A stretch of 64,000 nt of DNA from PALSA-612 sp964595575 (GCA_964595575.1 CAZQRA010000001.1:1-64000), one strand, 5' to 3'; positions 17,559 to 26,308 are shown, counted from the stretch's first letter. Program-made: numbers and translations. The notes: generated from the letters alone by a model not told the origin.

Positions 17559-18107
17559 CTAACGGACGCGGGCGCGGTGCGCGGCGATGGCCCGCTCCAC
17601 CGCCTCCGGCGAGGTCGCTCGCTCGGCCAGGCGGCGAAGAGGAAGGGGGTCGCCCCGCAGGCGGAGGGCGTCTCGAGCCTCGCCCAGGAGGCCACGGCCG
17701 AGGAGGGAGGCAGTGGCAGCCCAGGCTGCCCCGTCCTCTCCGTCGCGGGCGCCGTCCTCGGCCCGGAGCTGGGCGCAGAGGGAGATGAGCTCGGCGAGAT
17801 CGGCTACGCAGGCGACGTCGTGCAGATCCGCGATGCGCACGAGCCCGTGGGCGTACAGGTAGTCGCCGAGAAGGAGGCGCTCGTCGGGGTCAGGGCAGGC
17901 GAAGAGACGCGGGCGCCCATAGTGCAGGAGGTAGCCCTCGTAGATCGTCTCCAGCCCTAGCGCGTACTCGGGACGGGCAAGGAGCGAGAACACCGGCTTG
18001 AGCTCGCGCTCCCGCGCCGGGCGCAGCGCGGCTGCCCACAGATCGCTCTCGGCCGCCGCAGCGGTCGCGATCGTCTCCCACATCGCAACGGTGGGACCGC
18101 TCCTCAC
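17559..18107 (-). CDS. Uncharacterised helical protein (182 aa), possible prenyl-synthase-like subunit
   Basis: No family recognised with confidence. It starts at GTG 18107, overlapping the hemL stop as GTGA, which fixes the start. The sequence is Ala/Leu/Arg-rich and predicted all-helical, with no membrane segment or signal peptide. The stretch DERLLLGDYLYAHGLVRIADL (about 75-96) followed by a Leu/Ala-rich helix resembles the AGDYLFSRAF part of trans-prenyl synthases such as the one at 11486-12403, but both Asp-rich motifs are missing. It could be a non-catalytic small subunit like HepS, or an unrelated helical protein. It sits between hemL and the 47-aa membrane protein. Confidence 0.65.
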   Translation of the reverse strand: MRSGPTVAMWETIATAAAAESDLWAAALRPARERELKPVFSLLARPEYALGLETIYEGYLLHYGRPRLFACPDPDERLLLGDYLYAHGLVRIADLHDVACVADLAELISLCAQLRAEDGARDGEDGAAWAATASLLGRGLLGEARDALRLRGDPLPLRRLAERATSPEAVERAIAAHRARVR

Positions 18108-19366
18108 GAGGCCCGCGCGAAGAAGTCCGCCACCGCCGCCACCGTGCGCTCGATCTCCTCCCGGCCGTGGGCCAGGGAGACGAAGAGGGCCTCGAACTGC
18201 GAGGGAGCCACGTACACGCCCCGGCTGAGCAGGTGCCGAAAGAGCGCCCCGTAGCGCCCTAGGTCGCAGGCGGAGGCCTGGGCGAAGCTCGTCACCGAGG
18301 TGGGCGCCTGGAACAGGGTCAGCATCGAGCCCACGCGCTGGACGGTGCCGTAGGGGCGAAGCCCCTCTTCCAGCGTCCGGCCCAGCTCCTCCAGCCGCTC
18401 GTACACCGAGGGGTCGCGAAGGCGCCTGAGCACGGACAGGCCGGCGGCCGTGGCCAGGGGATTGCCGGAGAGGGTCCCTGCTTGGTAGACGTCGCCGGCC
18501 GGGGCCAGCCTCTCCATCAGCTCCGCCCGCCCCCCGAAGGCAGCGAGCGGCAGGCCGCCTCCCACGATCTTGCCCAGCACGGTCAGGTCGGGGAGGACGC
18601 CGAAGCGCTCCTGCGCTCCTCCCCGAGCCACCCGAAACCCGGTGATGACCTCGTCGAAGACGAGCAGGGCTCCCGCCTGATCGCAGAGCTCCCGCAAGCC
18701 CTGGAGGTAACCGGGGAGGGGGGGAACGACGCCCATGTTGCCGGCCACCGGCTCCACGATGAGGCAGGCAACGGTCTCGCCGTAGCGGTCGAGCGCTGCC
18801 GCTACCGCCTCGAGGTCGTTGTAGGGACAGACGATGGTGTCCTCGGCCACCGCCTTGGGCACCCCCGGCGAGGACGGGATGCCCAAGGTGGCAAGCCCCG
18901 AGCCGGCGCTGACGAGCACGGGATCGGCGTGGCCGTGGTAGCAGCCGGCCAGCTTGAGGATCCGGTCGCGCCCGGTGACGGCCCGGGCCAGGCGGATGGC
19001 GCTCATCGCCGCCTCCGTCCCCGACGAGACGAGTCGCACCATCTCCACCGAGGGCACCGCGTCGACGATCTCGGCCGCCAGCTCCACCTCAGCTTCGGTG
19101 CAGGCGCCGAAACTCGTCCCTCGGGAAGCCGCCGCTACCACCGCCGCCACCGTCTCCGGGTCGGCATGGCCGAAGATGAGCGGCCCCCAGGACATGACCC
19201 AGTCGACGTAGCGGTTGCCGTCGAGGTCCTCGATCCAAGCCCCCTCTCCCCGCCGCACGAACAGAGGCTCCTCCATGCCCACCGCCCGCATCGCCCGCAC
19301 CGGCGAGCTCACGCCGCCCGGCATGAGCGCCTGGGCCCGCCGCCACAGCTCGGAGCCCGTCCTCAC
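18104..19366 (-). CDS. hemL: Glutamate-1-semialdehyde 2,1-aminomutase
   Basis: 420-aa class III PLP aminotransferase. PLP-binding features are SSGTEA (114-119), D238 in VFDEVITGFR and the Schiff-base K266 in LGKIVGGGLP. Further hallmarks are MPGGVSSPVRAM near 15-26 and GCYHGHAD at 141-148. It converts glutamate-1-semialdehyde to 5-aminolevulinate in the C5 heme route. The start GTG 19366 overlaps the hemB stop (GTGA), so hemB and hemL are coupled even though HemB uses the product of HemL. HemA and GltX are not in the window. Confidence 0.95.
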   Translation of the reverse strand: MRTGSELWRRAQALMPGGVSSPVRAMRAVGMEEPLFVRRGEGAWIEDLDGNRYVDWVMSWGPLIFGHADPETVAAVVAAASRGTSFGACTEAEVELAAEIVDAVPSVEMVRLVSSGTEAAMSAIRLARAVTGRDRILKLAGCYHGHADPVLVSAGSGLATLGIPSSPGVPKAVAEDTIVCPYNDLEAVAAALDRYGETVACLIVEPVAGNMGVVPPLPGYLQGLRELCDQAGALLVFDEVITGFRVARGGAQERFGVLPDLTVLGKIVGGGLPLAAFGGRAELMERLAPAGDVYQAGTLSGNPLATAAGLSVLRRLRDPSVYERLEELGRTLEEGLRPYGTVQRVGSMLTLFQAPTSVTSFAQASACDLGRYGALFRHLLSRGVYVAPSQFEALFVSLAHGREEIERTVAAVADFFARAS

Positions 19367-20337
19367 AACCACCGGGCTGCCTCCTTGGCCCAGTAGGTGA
19401 CGATGATGTCCGCTCCCGCTCGCTTGATCGCCGTCAGCGTCTCCAGCGCCCCCTGGCGGTCGTCCAGCCAGCCGCTGCGGGAAGCCGCCTTGACCATGGC
19501 GTACTCGCCGGACACGTTGTAGGCGGCAACGGGAGCGGAAAAGCGCTCGCGCACGGCCCTGATCACGTCCAGGTAGGGGAGCGCGGGCTTGACCATGATC
19601 ACGTCCGCCCCCTCCTCGAGATCGAGGGCGCACTCCCGCAGCGCCTCCCGCTGGTTGGCGGGATCCATCTGGTAGCCCCGCCTGTCGCCGAAGGAGGGAG
19701 CCGATCGGGCGGCGTCCCGGAAGGGCCCGTAGAAGGCGGAGGCGTACTTGGCCGAGTAGGCGACGATGGCGGTGTGCTCGAGGCCGGCCTCATCCAGCGC
19801 CCTGCGGATGGCCGCCACCCGCCCGTCCATCATGTCGCTGGGGCAGACGGCGTCGGCGCCCGCCTCCGCGTGACTGACGGCGGCGCGGGCGAGAAGCTCG
19901 AGGGTGGGGTCGTTCACCACCTCCTCCCCCTCCACGAGGCCGCAGTGGCCGTGGGAGGTGTACTCGCAGAGGCAGACGTCGGTGAGGAGCAGGAGCTCGG
20001 GAAAGCGGGGGCGGAGGAGCCGGAGCGCCTGCTGGACGAGGCCGTCCTCGGCCCAGGCTGCCGATCCCTGCGCGTCCTTTTCCTCCTCCTCCGGCACCCC
20101 GAACAGGAGCACGGCCCCCACGCCCAGGCTCACGAGCTCCTCCACCTCGGCCACCAACCCCGCGAGCGAGTGGCGAGACAGCGCCGGCAGGGCGTCGTTG
20201 ACCTGGGGCTCGGAGGCAACGAAGAGGGGCATGACGAGATCGGCCACAGAGAGCCGGGTCTCCCGCACGAGCCGGCGGAGCGGAGCACGCCGACGGAGGC
20301 GCCTGAGCCGGGTAGCCGGAAAGGCGGGCACGCCCAA
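19363..20337 (-). CDS. hemB: Delta-aminolevulinic acid dehydratase (porphobilinogen synthase)
   Basis: 324 aa. It shows the zinc-type site DVCLCEYTSHGHCG (120-133, with Cys at 122, 124 and 132) and the two catalytic lysines K197 (YSAKYAS) and K250 (IMVKPA). It condenses two 5-aminolevulinates into porphobilinogen. The presence of all three cysteines predicts a zinc rather than magnesium-only enzyme. It is the first gene of the minus-strand run that goes on through hemL, the quinone and bc genes; the ABC permease stops 14 bases upstream of its ATG. Confidence 0.96.
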   Translation of the reverse strand: MGVPAFPATRLRRLRRRAPLRRLVRETRLSVADLVMPLFVASEPQVNDALPALSRHSLAGLVAEVEELVSLGVGAVLLFGVPEEEEKDAQGSAAWAEDGLVQQALRLLRPRFPELLLLTDVCLCEYTSHGHCGLVEGEEVVNDPTLELLARAAVSHAEAGADAVCPSDMMDGRVAAIRRALDEAGLEHTAIVAYSAKYASAFYGPFRDAARSAPSFGDRRGYQMDPANQREALRECALDLEEGADVIMVKPALPYLDVIRAVRERFSAPVAAYNVSGEYAMVKAASRSGWLDDRQGALETLTAIKRAGADIIVTYWAKEAARWL

Positions 20338-20350
20338 AGACTACGCCCCC

Positions 20351-21679
20351 TCAGGAGACAAGGCGCGAGGCACTAGCGCGGGCCAGGACCCCGTAGCCGA
20401 GAGCCAGCCCGGCGAGCCAGGCCGCCTCCCGCCCCACCGTCCCCCAGGGGGAGACGTCGAACAGGGAGGCGACGAAGAAGCGCACGGTGTGGGCGAAGGG
20501 AAGCCCGTCGCTGATCCAGCCCGCCGGGGGAGCCACCTCTCGGGGCACGAGGCCGACGAAGACGATGGGCAGCCCCACAAGCAGGGCGATCAAGGCGGCG
20601 GTCCGGGCTTCCCGAGCAAGACCGCCCAGGGCTGCGCCCAGGGCCCCCGCTCCACCTCCCGCGAGGACGAGCCCCAGAGCCACCAAGGGCAAGCGCTGCC
20701 AGGGCTGGCCCCCGGCTACCCCCGCCGTCTCCACGGCCACGCCGAATGCCGCCGCTAGGACAAGACCGAGCAGGAGGGCGATACAGGCAGACAGGGCCGC
20801 CTTGGCCAGGACCAGCCGCCCCAGGCCCACCGGCCCCCGCACCAGCCGCCCGATGACGTTCTCGTCCCGCTCCGCAGCCAGAGCGGCCGCGGCCAGGAGG
20901 AGGCACAGCAGCATCGCCGTCATGGCCATGGCGTAGGCCTGAACCTGGGCCGACAGAAGCCAGGTCCGGCCTTGCTCCCGCCGCTCGACCAGGCGCACGG
21001 GGCTCGCCGTCGCCCGGATGGCGTCGTCGGTGAAGTCGAGCGCCTTGCGGGCGTCGTCGACGAACTCGCGGATCGCCTCCACCTGGGGCGAGGCGGGCAT
21101 CCGGGCGAGGAGCCGCTCCACCCCTGCCAGGCCGATGAGCGTGAACGTGCGGCCGAGCGCCGTCCCCCGGCCCCCGTCGCGGAGGACGCGGACGTACTCG
21201 AGGTCCGAGGCGATGAACGCCCGCTGCAGCCTCCGGTTGAGGGCGTACACGACCGCTTGCATCTGCTCCCGCACCCGGGAGGCAAGAGCACCCCTCCCGA
21301 CCTCGAGCTCGAGGCGGGGGCTGAAGACGAGCCCGCGGAGCACGTCCACGAACCCGGGAGGCACCCTCAGCACCGCCACCACCCGCCCGTCGTGGAGGCG
21401 GCGGCGGGCCTCGTCGGCGGAGAGACGGACGAGGCTCATGTTGCGGGCCGCCCGCTCGATCTCGCCCGCGATGTCGATCCTCGCTCCGGCGAGGACGACC
21501 GAGCGGGGAAGGCCATCCTCGTCCACGAACGCCACCCGGGGCTTGGTCCCCGCATAGGCCGCTACCAGGCCGATGAGGGCGGCGATGACGAGCGGGTAGA
21601 CGAGGAGCACAGCGGCAAGGAGCGGGGAGCGCCGCAGGACGCGGAGGTCCTTAGCCACGAGCAGGGCCGCCGCCCTCAT
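20351..21679 (-). CDS. ABC-2 type transporter permease
   Basis: 442 aa from ATG 21679 (ATGA overlap with the ATPase gene). Topology is one N-terminal membrane helix (about 20-45), a large extracytoplasmic domain (about 50-250) and five or six C-terminal helices, ending before the stop with LAGLALGYGVLARA. This is the ABC-2/YhgE-like exporter layout used for antibiotics, lipids or polymers. The reading frame upstream to 22573 is a shadow of the ATPase gene. The substrate is not predictable. Its 3' end lies 14 bases from hemB, so cotranscription with the heme run is possible. Confidence 0.85.
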   Translation of the reverse strand: MRAAALLVAKDLRVLRRSPLLAAVLLVYPLVIAALIGLVAAYAGTKPRVAFVDEDGLPRSVVLAGARIDIAGEIERAARNMSLVRLSADEARRRLHDGRVVAVLRVPPGFVDVLRGLVFSPRLELEVGRGALASRVREQMQAVVYALNRRLQRAFIASDLEYVRVLRDGGRGTALGRTFTLIGLAGVERLLARMPASPQVEAIREFVDDARKALDFTDDAIRATASPVRLVERREQGRTWLLSAQVQAYAMAMTAMLLCLLLAAAALAAERDENVIGRLVRGPVGLGRLVLAKAALSACIALLLGLVLAAAFGVAVETAGVAGGQPWQRLPLVALGLVLAGGGAGALGAALGGLAREARTAALIALLVGLPIVFVGLVPREVAPPAGWISDGLPFAHTVRFFVASLFDVSPWGTVGREAAWLAGLALGYGVLARASASRLVS

Positions 21680-22386
21680 CGCAGCGCCATCGCCGCCTGC
21701 GACTCCCGGTACTCGCCGGGAGGGCCGACGAAGATGAGCTCCCCCTCCAGGAGCACGGCCATCCGATCGGCGAGCGGCTCCAGCTCCTGGGGGTGCTGGG
21801 TCGCGACACAGGCCGCCCCTCCCCGCCCGCACAGCGCCGAGACCATCTCCCACAGCCGTCGGCGCTGGCGGGGATCGAGCGAGGCCGCCGGCTCGTCGAG
21901 GAGGAGGACGTTGGGGTCCCCGAGAAGGGCCAGGGCGAGGCTCAAGCGCTGGCGGTTTCCTAGGGAGAGGTCGCCGCTCGGGCGGGGCTCGTCCGGAAGC
22001 TCCACCTGGGCGAGGAGACGGGTGGCCACCTCCGCCGGTCGGGGCTCCCTCTGCAGGCGCGCGAACAACTCCAGGTTCTCCCGGGCCGACAGCCGCCCGT
22101 AGTGCGCGGGACGCTGGGGCATCCACCCGCTGCGGACGTCCGCCCGTCGCTCGATCGTCCCCCCGCTCGGGGAGAGGACCCCGGCCAACATGGAGAGAAG
22201 GGTCGACTTGCCGGCGCCGTTCGGCCCCACCAAAGCCACGAGCTCGCCCTCGCCGATGGCGAGATCGACGGGATGGAGGGCGACCCGAGCCCCGAACCGG
22301 CGCCAGGCGCCTCGGGCAGCGAGCAGGGGGGCCGCGCTCACCGCCACCCTGCGGCTCGCGTGCCACCGGCCCGTCTCGGCCGCCAC
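21676..22386 (-). CDS. ABC transporter ATP-binding protein
   Basis: 236 aa. Walker A is GPNGAGKST (54-62), Walker B is NVLLLDEPAA, and the switch His lies in ATQHPQEL. The signature motif reads LSLGNRQRL, a variant of LSGGQ with Leu in place of the first Gly. Short single-domain ATPase of the ABC-2 exporter class, coupled to the permease downstream. The start may be 22386 or a GTG about 13-15 codons in; neither has a clear ribosome binding site. It is divergent from the LytM-like gene, with 166 bases between. Confidence 0.9.
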   Translation of the reverse strand: MAAETGRWHASRRVAVSAAPLLAARGAWRRFGARVALHPVDLAIGEGELVALVGPNGAGKSTLLSMLAGVLSPSGGTIERRADVRSGWMPQRPAHYGRLSARENLELFARLQREPRPAEVATRLLAQVELPDEPRPSGDLSLGNRQRLSLALALLGDPNVLLLDEPAASLDPRQRRRLWEMVSALCGRGGAACVATQHPQELEPLADRMAVLLEGELIFVGPPGEYRESQAAMALR

Positions 22387-22552
22387 GGCAAGGGTGCCCG
22401 CGCGGGCATAGCTCGCCCATCGTACCGCCGCCGACCCTCTCTTTCTCCCGCAACGCCGTCACGAGGAGTGGGTCGCCTCGCGCTCTGGCGCCGAAGCCTG
22501 TGTTACAAGGAGCGGCTTGAACCCACCCTCTGCCTGCGCTACGGTGGAGTCC

Positions 22553-23329
22553 ATGCCCGCGTCTGGCAGCCACCGGCCGCGGCCCCGACGGCGCCGGAGA
22601 GACAGGGGGAGGACGCGGCCGCGCCGACGAGCCCTCTTCCTCGCGGCCCTGGGCTCGATCGCCCTCCTATTCGTCCTCTTCGTGGCTGCGTTCGGCTCGC
22701 CGAGCTCCTCGTTCCAGACCTCCTTGTCCGACGAGGCCCTCCTCGCCACCGGGCGGCCGCTCCCCCAGGTGATCGCCTTCCGGGACTCGCTTCGGATCCA
22801 GCTGCCCATCTCCCAGCTCGACGTCACAGCGATCGGCTACCACGGAGCGGACGAGTACGCCCTGCCGCTCAAGCCCATCGGTCGTCAGACCAACGAGGGC
22901 ATCGTCGCCCGGGTCTTCCACCGCCTCCTGGGAGACTCGGGATCGGGAGTCGCCTACTACCAGCTCGAGGGAGGAGAGGGCCCGCGAACGAGCGCCCTAG
23001 ACGTGGGGGCCCGCGCCGGGGCCGAGGTCTACGCCCCGGTGGACGGGACGGTGGTGAGTATCTCCAGCCTCGTCCTCGACGGCCGGCGGCGTGCCTACCA
23101 GGTCGACATCCAGCCCTCTGACGCTCCCTCTCTCGTGGTCTCGGTCAGCCGCCTGCGGGTCGATCCGGCCCTCACCGTGGGCTCCCCGGTGACCGCCGCT
23201 ACTTCCAAGATCGGCGTCGTCGCCGACCTCTCCCGGGTAGAGCGCCAGGCGCTCGCCGCCTACACGGGCGAGGCCGGAAACCATGTGACCATCGAGGTGC
23301 GTCCAGCGGCAGGGGTCGGGCTCCACTAG
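22553..23329 (+). CDS. Membrane-anchored degenerate LytM/M23-like protein
   Basis: 258 aa from ATG 22553, preceded by GGTGGAG at good spacing. An Arg-rich cytoplasmic tail (about 8-30) is followed by one membrane helix (about 30-50) and an extracytoplasmic domain. Residues of about 155-255 match the M23/LytM beta fold (ALDVGARAGAEVYAPVDGTVVS, then NHVTIEVRP at the end). The zinc ligands are not kept: the HxxxD position reads SALD and the HxH position reads NHV. Degenerate LytM proteins such as EnvC activate cell-wall amidases rather than cutting peptidoglycan, and a similar role is possible. 18 bases before ymdB. Confidence 0.72.
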   Translation: MPASGSHRPRPRRRRRDRGRTRPRRRALFLAALGSIALLFVLFVAAFGSPSSSFQTSLSDEALLATGRPLPQVIAFRDSLRIQLPISQLDVTAIGYHGADEYALPLKPIGRQTNEGIVARVFHRLLGDSGSGVAYYQLEGGEGPRTSALDVGARAGAEVYAPVDGTVVSISSLVLDGRRRAYQVDIQPSDAPSLVVSVSRLRVDPALTVGSPVTAATSKIGVVADLSRVERQALAAYTGEAGNHVTIEVRPAAGVGLH

Positions 23330-23347
23330 CAAGGGCGAGGGAGCTGC

Positions 23348-24127
23348 ATGCGCATCCTGTTCGTGGCCGACGTCTTCGGATCGGTGGGGCGGCGGGCGGT
23401 CGAGCAGCGTCTTCCCGCCCTCCGCCAGGAGCTCTCCGTGTCCTTCTGCGTCGTCAACGGCGAGAACGCCGCCCAGGGCAAGGGGATCACCCCCCGCCTT
23501 GCCGACCGCCTGCTCGCAGCCGGCGCCGACGTCGTCACCCTGGGGAACCACGTGTGGGCCCGCGACGGCATCGGCCCCTACCTGGCCACCTCGCAGCGGG
23601 TAATCCGCCCCGCCAACCTCGCCTCAGGCCTTCCCGGCCGAGGGCTGACCGTCCTTCCCGCCGCCGACGGGACCCCGGTGGCGGTCATCAACCTGCTGGG
23701 CTGGCTCTACCTCCAGGCTCCCATCTCCCCCTTCGAGGTCGTGGACCGGTTGGTGGAGGAGGCTCGCAGCCGCGCCTCCGTGGTCATCGTCGACTTCCAC
23801 GCCGAGGCGACCAGCGAGAAGGTGGCGCTGGCTCGGCTGCTCGATGGGCGGGTGACCGCGGTGGTGGGAACCCACACCCACGTCCAGACGAGCGACGCCC
23901 GCGTCCAGCCCAAGGGCACCGCCGCCATCACCGACGCCGGCATGACCGGCCCCCACGACTCGGTGATCGGGGTGGAGGCCTCGCTGGCCATCGACCGCAT
24001 GCGCACCGGGCTCCCCGTACGGTTCACGCCCGCGAGCGGAGACGTGCGCCTGGAAGGCGTCCTCGTCGAGTGCGACGGCGACGGGCGGGCGCACTCCTGC
24101 AGAGCCGTTCGCTTGCCCGTCAGCTGA
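23348..24127 (+). CDS. ymdB: YmdB-family metallophosphoesterase (2',3'-cyclic nucleotide phosphodiesterase)
   Basis: 259 aa. It begins MRILFVADVFGSVGR with the first metal Asp, then VVNGENAAQGKGIT (about 37-50), LGNHVWAR (about 65-72), VDFHAEATSEK near 143 and GTHTHVQTSDAR near 174-185, where the final metal-binding histidines lie. The ribosome binding site GAGGGAG sits just upstream of ATG 23348. YmdB hydrolyses 2',3'- and 3',5'-cyclic nucleotides and affects motility and biofilm choice in Bacillus, where it is next to rny; no rny is seen here. Its 3' end overlaps the convergent membrane glycosyltransferase gene by 8 bases. Confidence 0.92.
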   Translation: MRILFVADVFGSVGRRAVEQRLPALRQELSVSFCVVNGENAAQGKGITPRLADRLLAAGADVVTLGNHVWARDGIGPYLATSQRVIRPANLASGLPGRGLTVLPAADGTPVAVINLLGWLYLQAPISPFEVVDRLVEEARSRASVVIVDFHAEATSEKVALARLLDGRVTAVVGTHTHVQTSDARVQPKGTAAITDAGMTGPHDSVIGVEASLAIDRMRTGLPVRFTPASGDVRLEGVLVECDGDGRAHSCRAVRLPVS

Positions 24128-25793
24128 CCTGCCCACGCCGGTCGCTCCCCGTCGGCGGCGCCAGGAGGGTGAGAGCGAGGAAGGGAAAGACCCAAGGGAG
24201 GTAGGGGTAGAACCAGTGGGTGAGGACGACCTGGAAGGCCACCAGGAGCGCCACCGTGAAGGCGGCCAGCTGAAGCTCGGTCTTGACCCGAGGCCGCCAG
24301 GCGAGGAGGAAGGCGCCCGCCGCCACCAGGAACCAGAGGACGACCTGGAGCGACCTGAGGTCGGGTAGACCGGCCTGCAAGCGACCCCAGTCCCAGATCG
24401 AGAACGGGGAGTGGCGACCGACCTGGGCGGGAATCGTCCGCTCCCAGAAGACCCGTACCGCCTGCAGAGGATCGGGCTCGAGGAGGAGGATGGAGAAGAC
24501 AGCGACCGTGGCCCCCAGGAACGCCGCCGCGAACCTGCCGGCTGGGCCCCGCTTCCCCTCGGGGTACGAGAGCCACAGCGGAGCCACGACCAGGGGGGCG
24601 AACTTCGTCCACGACGCCAAGGCGACGAGCGCCCCCCGAGCCGAGGGCGAGGAAGCAAGCCAGAAGCCGAGGAGCAGGAAGAAGGGGGGCAGGGCATCGT
24701 TGGTGCTGGAGCCCAGGGCATAGAGGGTGAAGGGGTACGCTGCCCAGGCGAAGGCCAGCGTGGCCGCTCCCTGTCGCCCCCCGTAGCGGCGTCCGACCAG
24801 GACGAGCCCGAGGAGACAGAGGACGTCGAAGAGGGAGGAGGTAAAGCGGGCGGCGTCCAGGTCGTCTCCCTTCCCCTTCCAGCCCAGGATGGCGTAGCCG
24901 GGGAGGTAGGCCACGTAGGCCACCGGCCCGTAGGTGTCCCCGTGCTCGTTGGCCGCCTCGCAGCGGCCGTTCGCCTGCACCCGAAACACGCTCCGCCCGT
25001 CCCGGTCGGGGGGCGCGCACGGTCTCCCCTGCTCGCGGGGGAAGTGGCCGTAGGGAGCCTGGCCGGTGGTGATGCGGTGGGCGCCGATGACCCCGGAGTA
25101 GCCGACGTCGATGACGTTCGAGCTCTCGGCCACGATGCCGAGCCGAAAGCCGACCAGGAACACGGTGACCAAGGCCAGCGCCCATGCCGGACGAGCGGCA
25201 AAGCGAGCCGGGGAGCCGGAGACCCCGACGTACAAGCAGCGGGCCAGCAGGTAGAGCAGCGGCGGGTAGACGAGGGGTACGCTGGCAAAGATCCGTCCTT
25301 GGTTGAAGAACCAGAGGGAGACGGAGAAGGAAAGAAGCGCCACCAGATCGAGGTTGCGCAGGGACAGAGGACGCCTGAGATCGGCGAGCCCGAGCAGGAA
25401 GACCGCGCTCAACGCGAGCCACACGGGCAGGCTGTTGACCGTGCGACCGCCGAAGGCGCCCTTGATGCCTCGAGCCATCGTCCAGGCAACCTGGGGACCC
25501 GTCCAAGCCTCGGTGACCCGCCCGCTTCTGTCGTCGACGCGGCCCAGCGCGATCTCCCCCGCCGATCCCCACCACACGCGCACTGTCCAGTCCCGGTAGC
25601 GACGGTCGTACTCGGCCTGGGTGACCCTCCCTTTCCGCGGATAGCGAGATACCCAGTCGGCCACCTTGCCCTCGGCGAGGAAGCGGGCGACGGCCTGCTC
25701 CTCGCTCAACCGAGGCTGGAGGGCAGCGACCTGGGCCGAGGCGCTCCCCGGAAGCGCAAGCGCCAGGAGGGCCGCCCAAGCCGCGAGAGCCAC
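24120..25793 (-). CDS. Polytopic GT-C-like glycosyltransferase (GT87/DUF2029-like) with an extracytoplasmic N-terminal segment
   Basis: 557 aa. A signal-like helix (1-20, ending GSASAQ) is followed by about 90 polar residues rich in Arg, Trp and Tyr, then by ten or so membrane helices with loops such as SNVIDVGYSGVIGAHR and the Asp/Glu-containing NEHGDTYGPVAYVAYLPGY. That pattern is typical of GT-C mannosyltransferases using polyprenyl-phosphate sugars. The N-terminal polar segment is unusual for GT87. It is followed downstream by nothing on this strand (convergent with ymdB) and preceded by gtrA with 9 bases between; GtrA proteins commonly pair with such enzymes in lipid-linked sugar handling. 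Confidence 0.72.
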   Translation of the reverse strand: MALAAWAALLALALPGSASAQVAALQPRLSEEQAVARFLAEGKVADWVSRYPRKGRVTQAEYDRRYRDWTVRVWWGSAGEIALGRVDDRSGRVTEAWTGPQVAWTMARGIKGAFGGRTVNSLPVWLALSAVFLLGLADLRRPLSLRNLDLVALLSFSVSLWFFNQGRIFASVPLVYPPLLYLLARCLYVGVSGSPARFAARPAWALALVTVFLVGFRLGIVAESSNVIDVGYSGVIGAHRITTGQAPYGHFPREQGRPCAPPDRDGRSVFRVQANGRCEAANEHGDTYGPVAYVAYLPGYAILGWKGKGDDLDAARFTSSLFDVLCLLGLVLVGRRYGGRQGAATLAFAWAAYPFTLYALGSSTNDALPPFFLLLGFWLASSPSARGALVALASWTKFAPLVVAPLWLSYPEGKRGPAGRFAAAFLGATVAVFSILLLEPDPLQAVRVFWERTIPAQVGRHSPFSIWDWGRLQAGLPDLRSLQVVLWFLVAAGAFLLAWRPRVKTELQLAAFTVALLVAFQVVLTHWFYPYLPWVFPFLALTLLAPPTGSDRRGQVS

Positions 25794-25802
25794 CGCTTCA
25801 GG

Positions 25803-26276
25803 CTAGGGGACGGGCCGCGAGCGACCGGGACGGGCACGAAACGACCACAGCTTGTTGCCTAGGAAGTTGAGCGGGGTCACCACCACGATGGCCAGGGCCT
25901 GGGAGGCGACCTCGTCCAGGCCGGTGGACACGAGCGCCCGCAGGATCAGGAGGTTGGCGCCCAGGGCACACCAGGAGACGACGAAGAAGCGAAGCCCCTG
26001 GTAGTAGAGGTGGCCGCGCTGGCCCCGGAACGTCCACAGCCGGTTCCAGGTGTAGTTGTTGACGACCGCGACCACGAACGAGCAGGCCGCGGAGGGCATG
26101 TAGTGAAGGCCGAGGCCGCGGAGGAGGAGGGCGTACACGGCCAGGTTCACCCCGTATCCAGTACTGCCTACGACGCAGAACTTGACCAGCTGGATCCAGT
26201 TGGCGGGGCGACGCAGGGCCCTCCCTGGCCGCGTGTCGAGAAGGCGGAGCCCTCCCGCCGATCGTCCCTGGTGCAC
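25803..26276 (-). CDS. GtrA-family membrane protein
   Basis: 157 aa from GTG 26276; the frame is open to 26480 but that part overlaps the acylphosphatase gene. Four membrane helices begin with QLVKFCVVGSTGYGVNLAVYALL (about 28-50), followed by NNYTWNRLWTFR (about 73-84) and, near the end, NFLGNKLWSFR. The FxxVG and N-x5-WxF patterns are the GtrA signature. GtrA proteins are thought to move polyprenyl-phosphate-linked sugars across the membrane. Its close partner is the GT-C-like protein downstream. Confidence 0.82.
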   Translation of the reverse strand: MHQGRSAGGLRLLDTRPGRALRRPANWIQLVKFCVVGSTGYGVNLAVYALLLRGLGLHYMPSAACSFVVAVVNNYTWNRLWTFRGQRGHLYYQGLRFFVVSWCALGANLLILRALVSTGLDEVASQALAIVVVTPLNFLGNKLWSFRARPGRSRPVP

Positions 26277-26308
26277 AGGAGGAGGGTACTCGCTGGAGCA
26301 GAGGCCGC

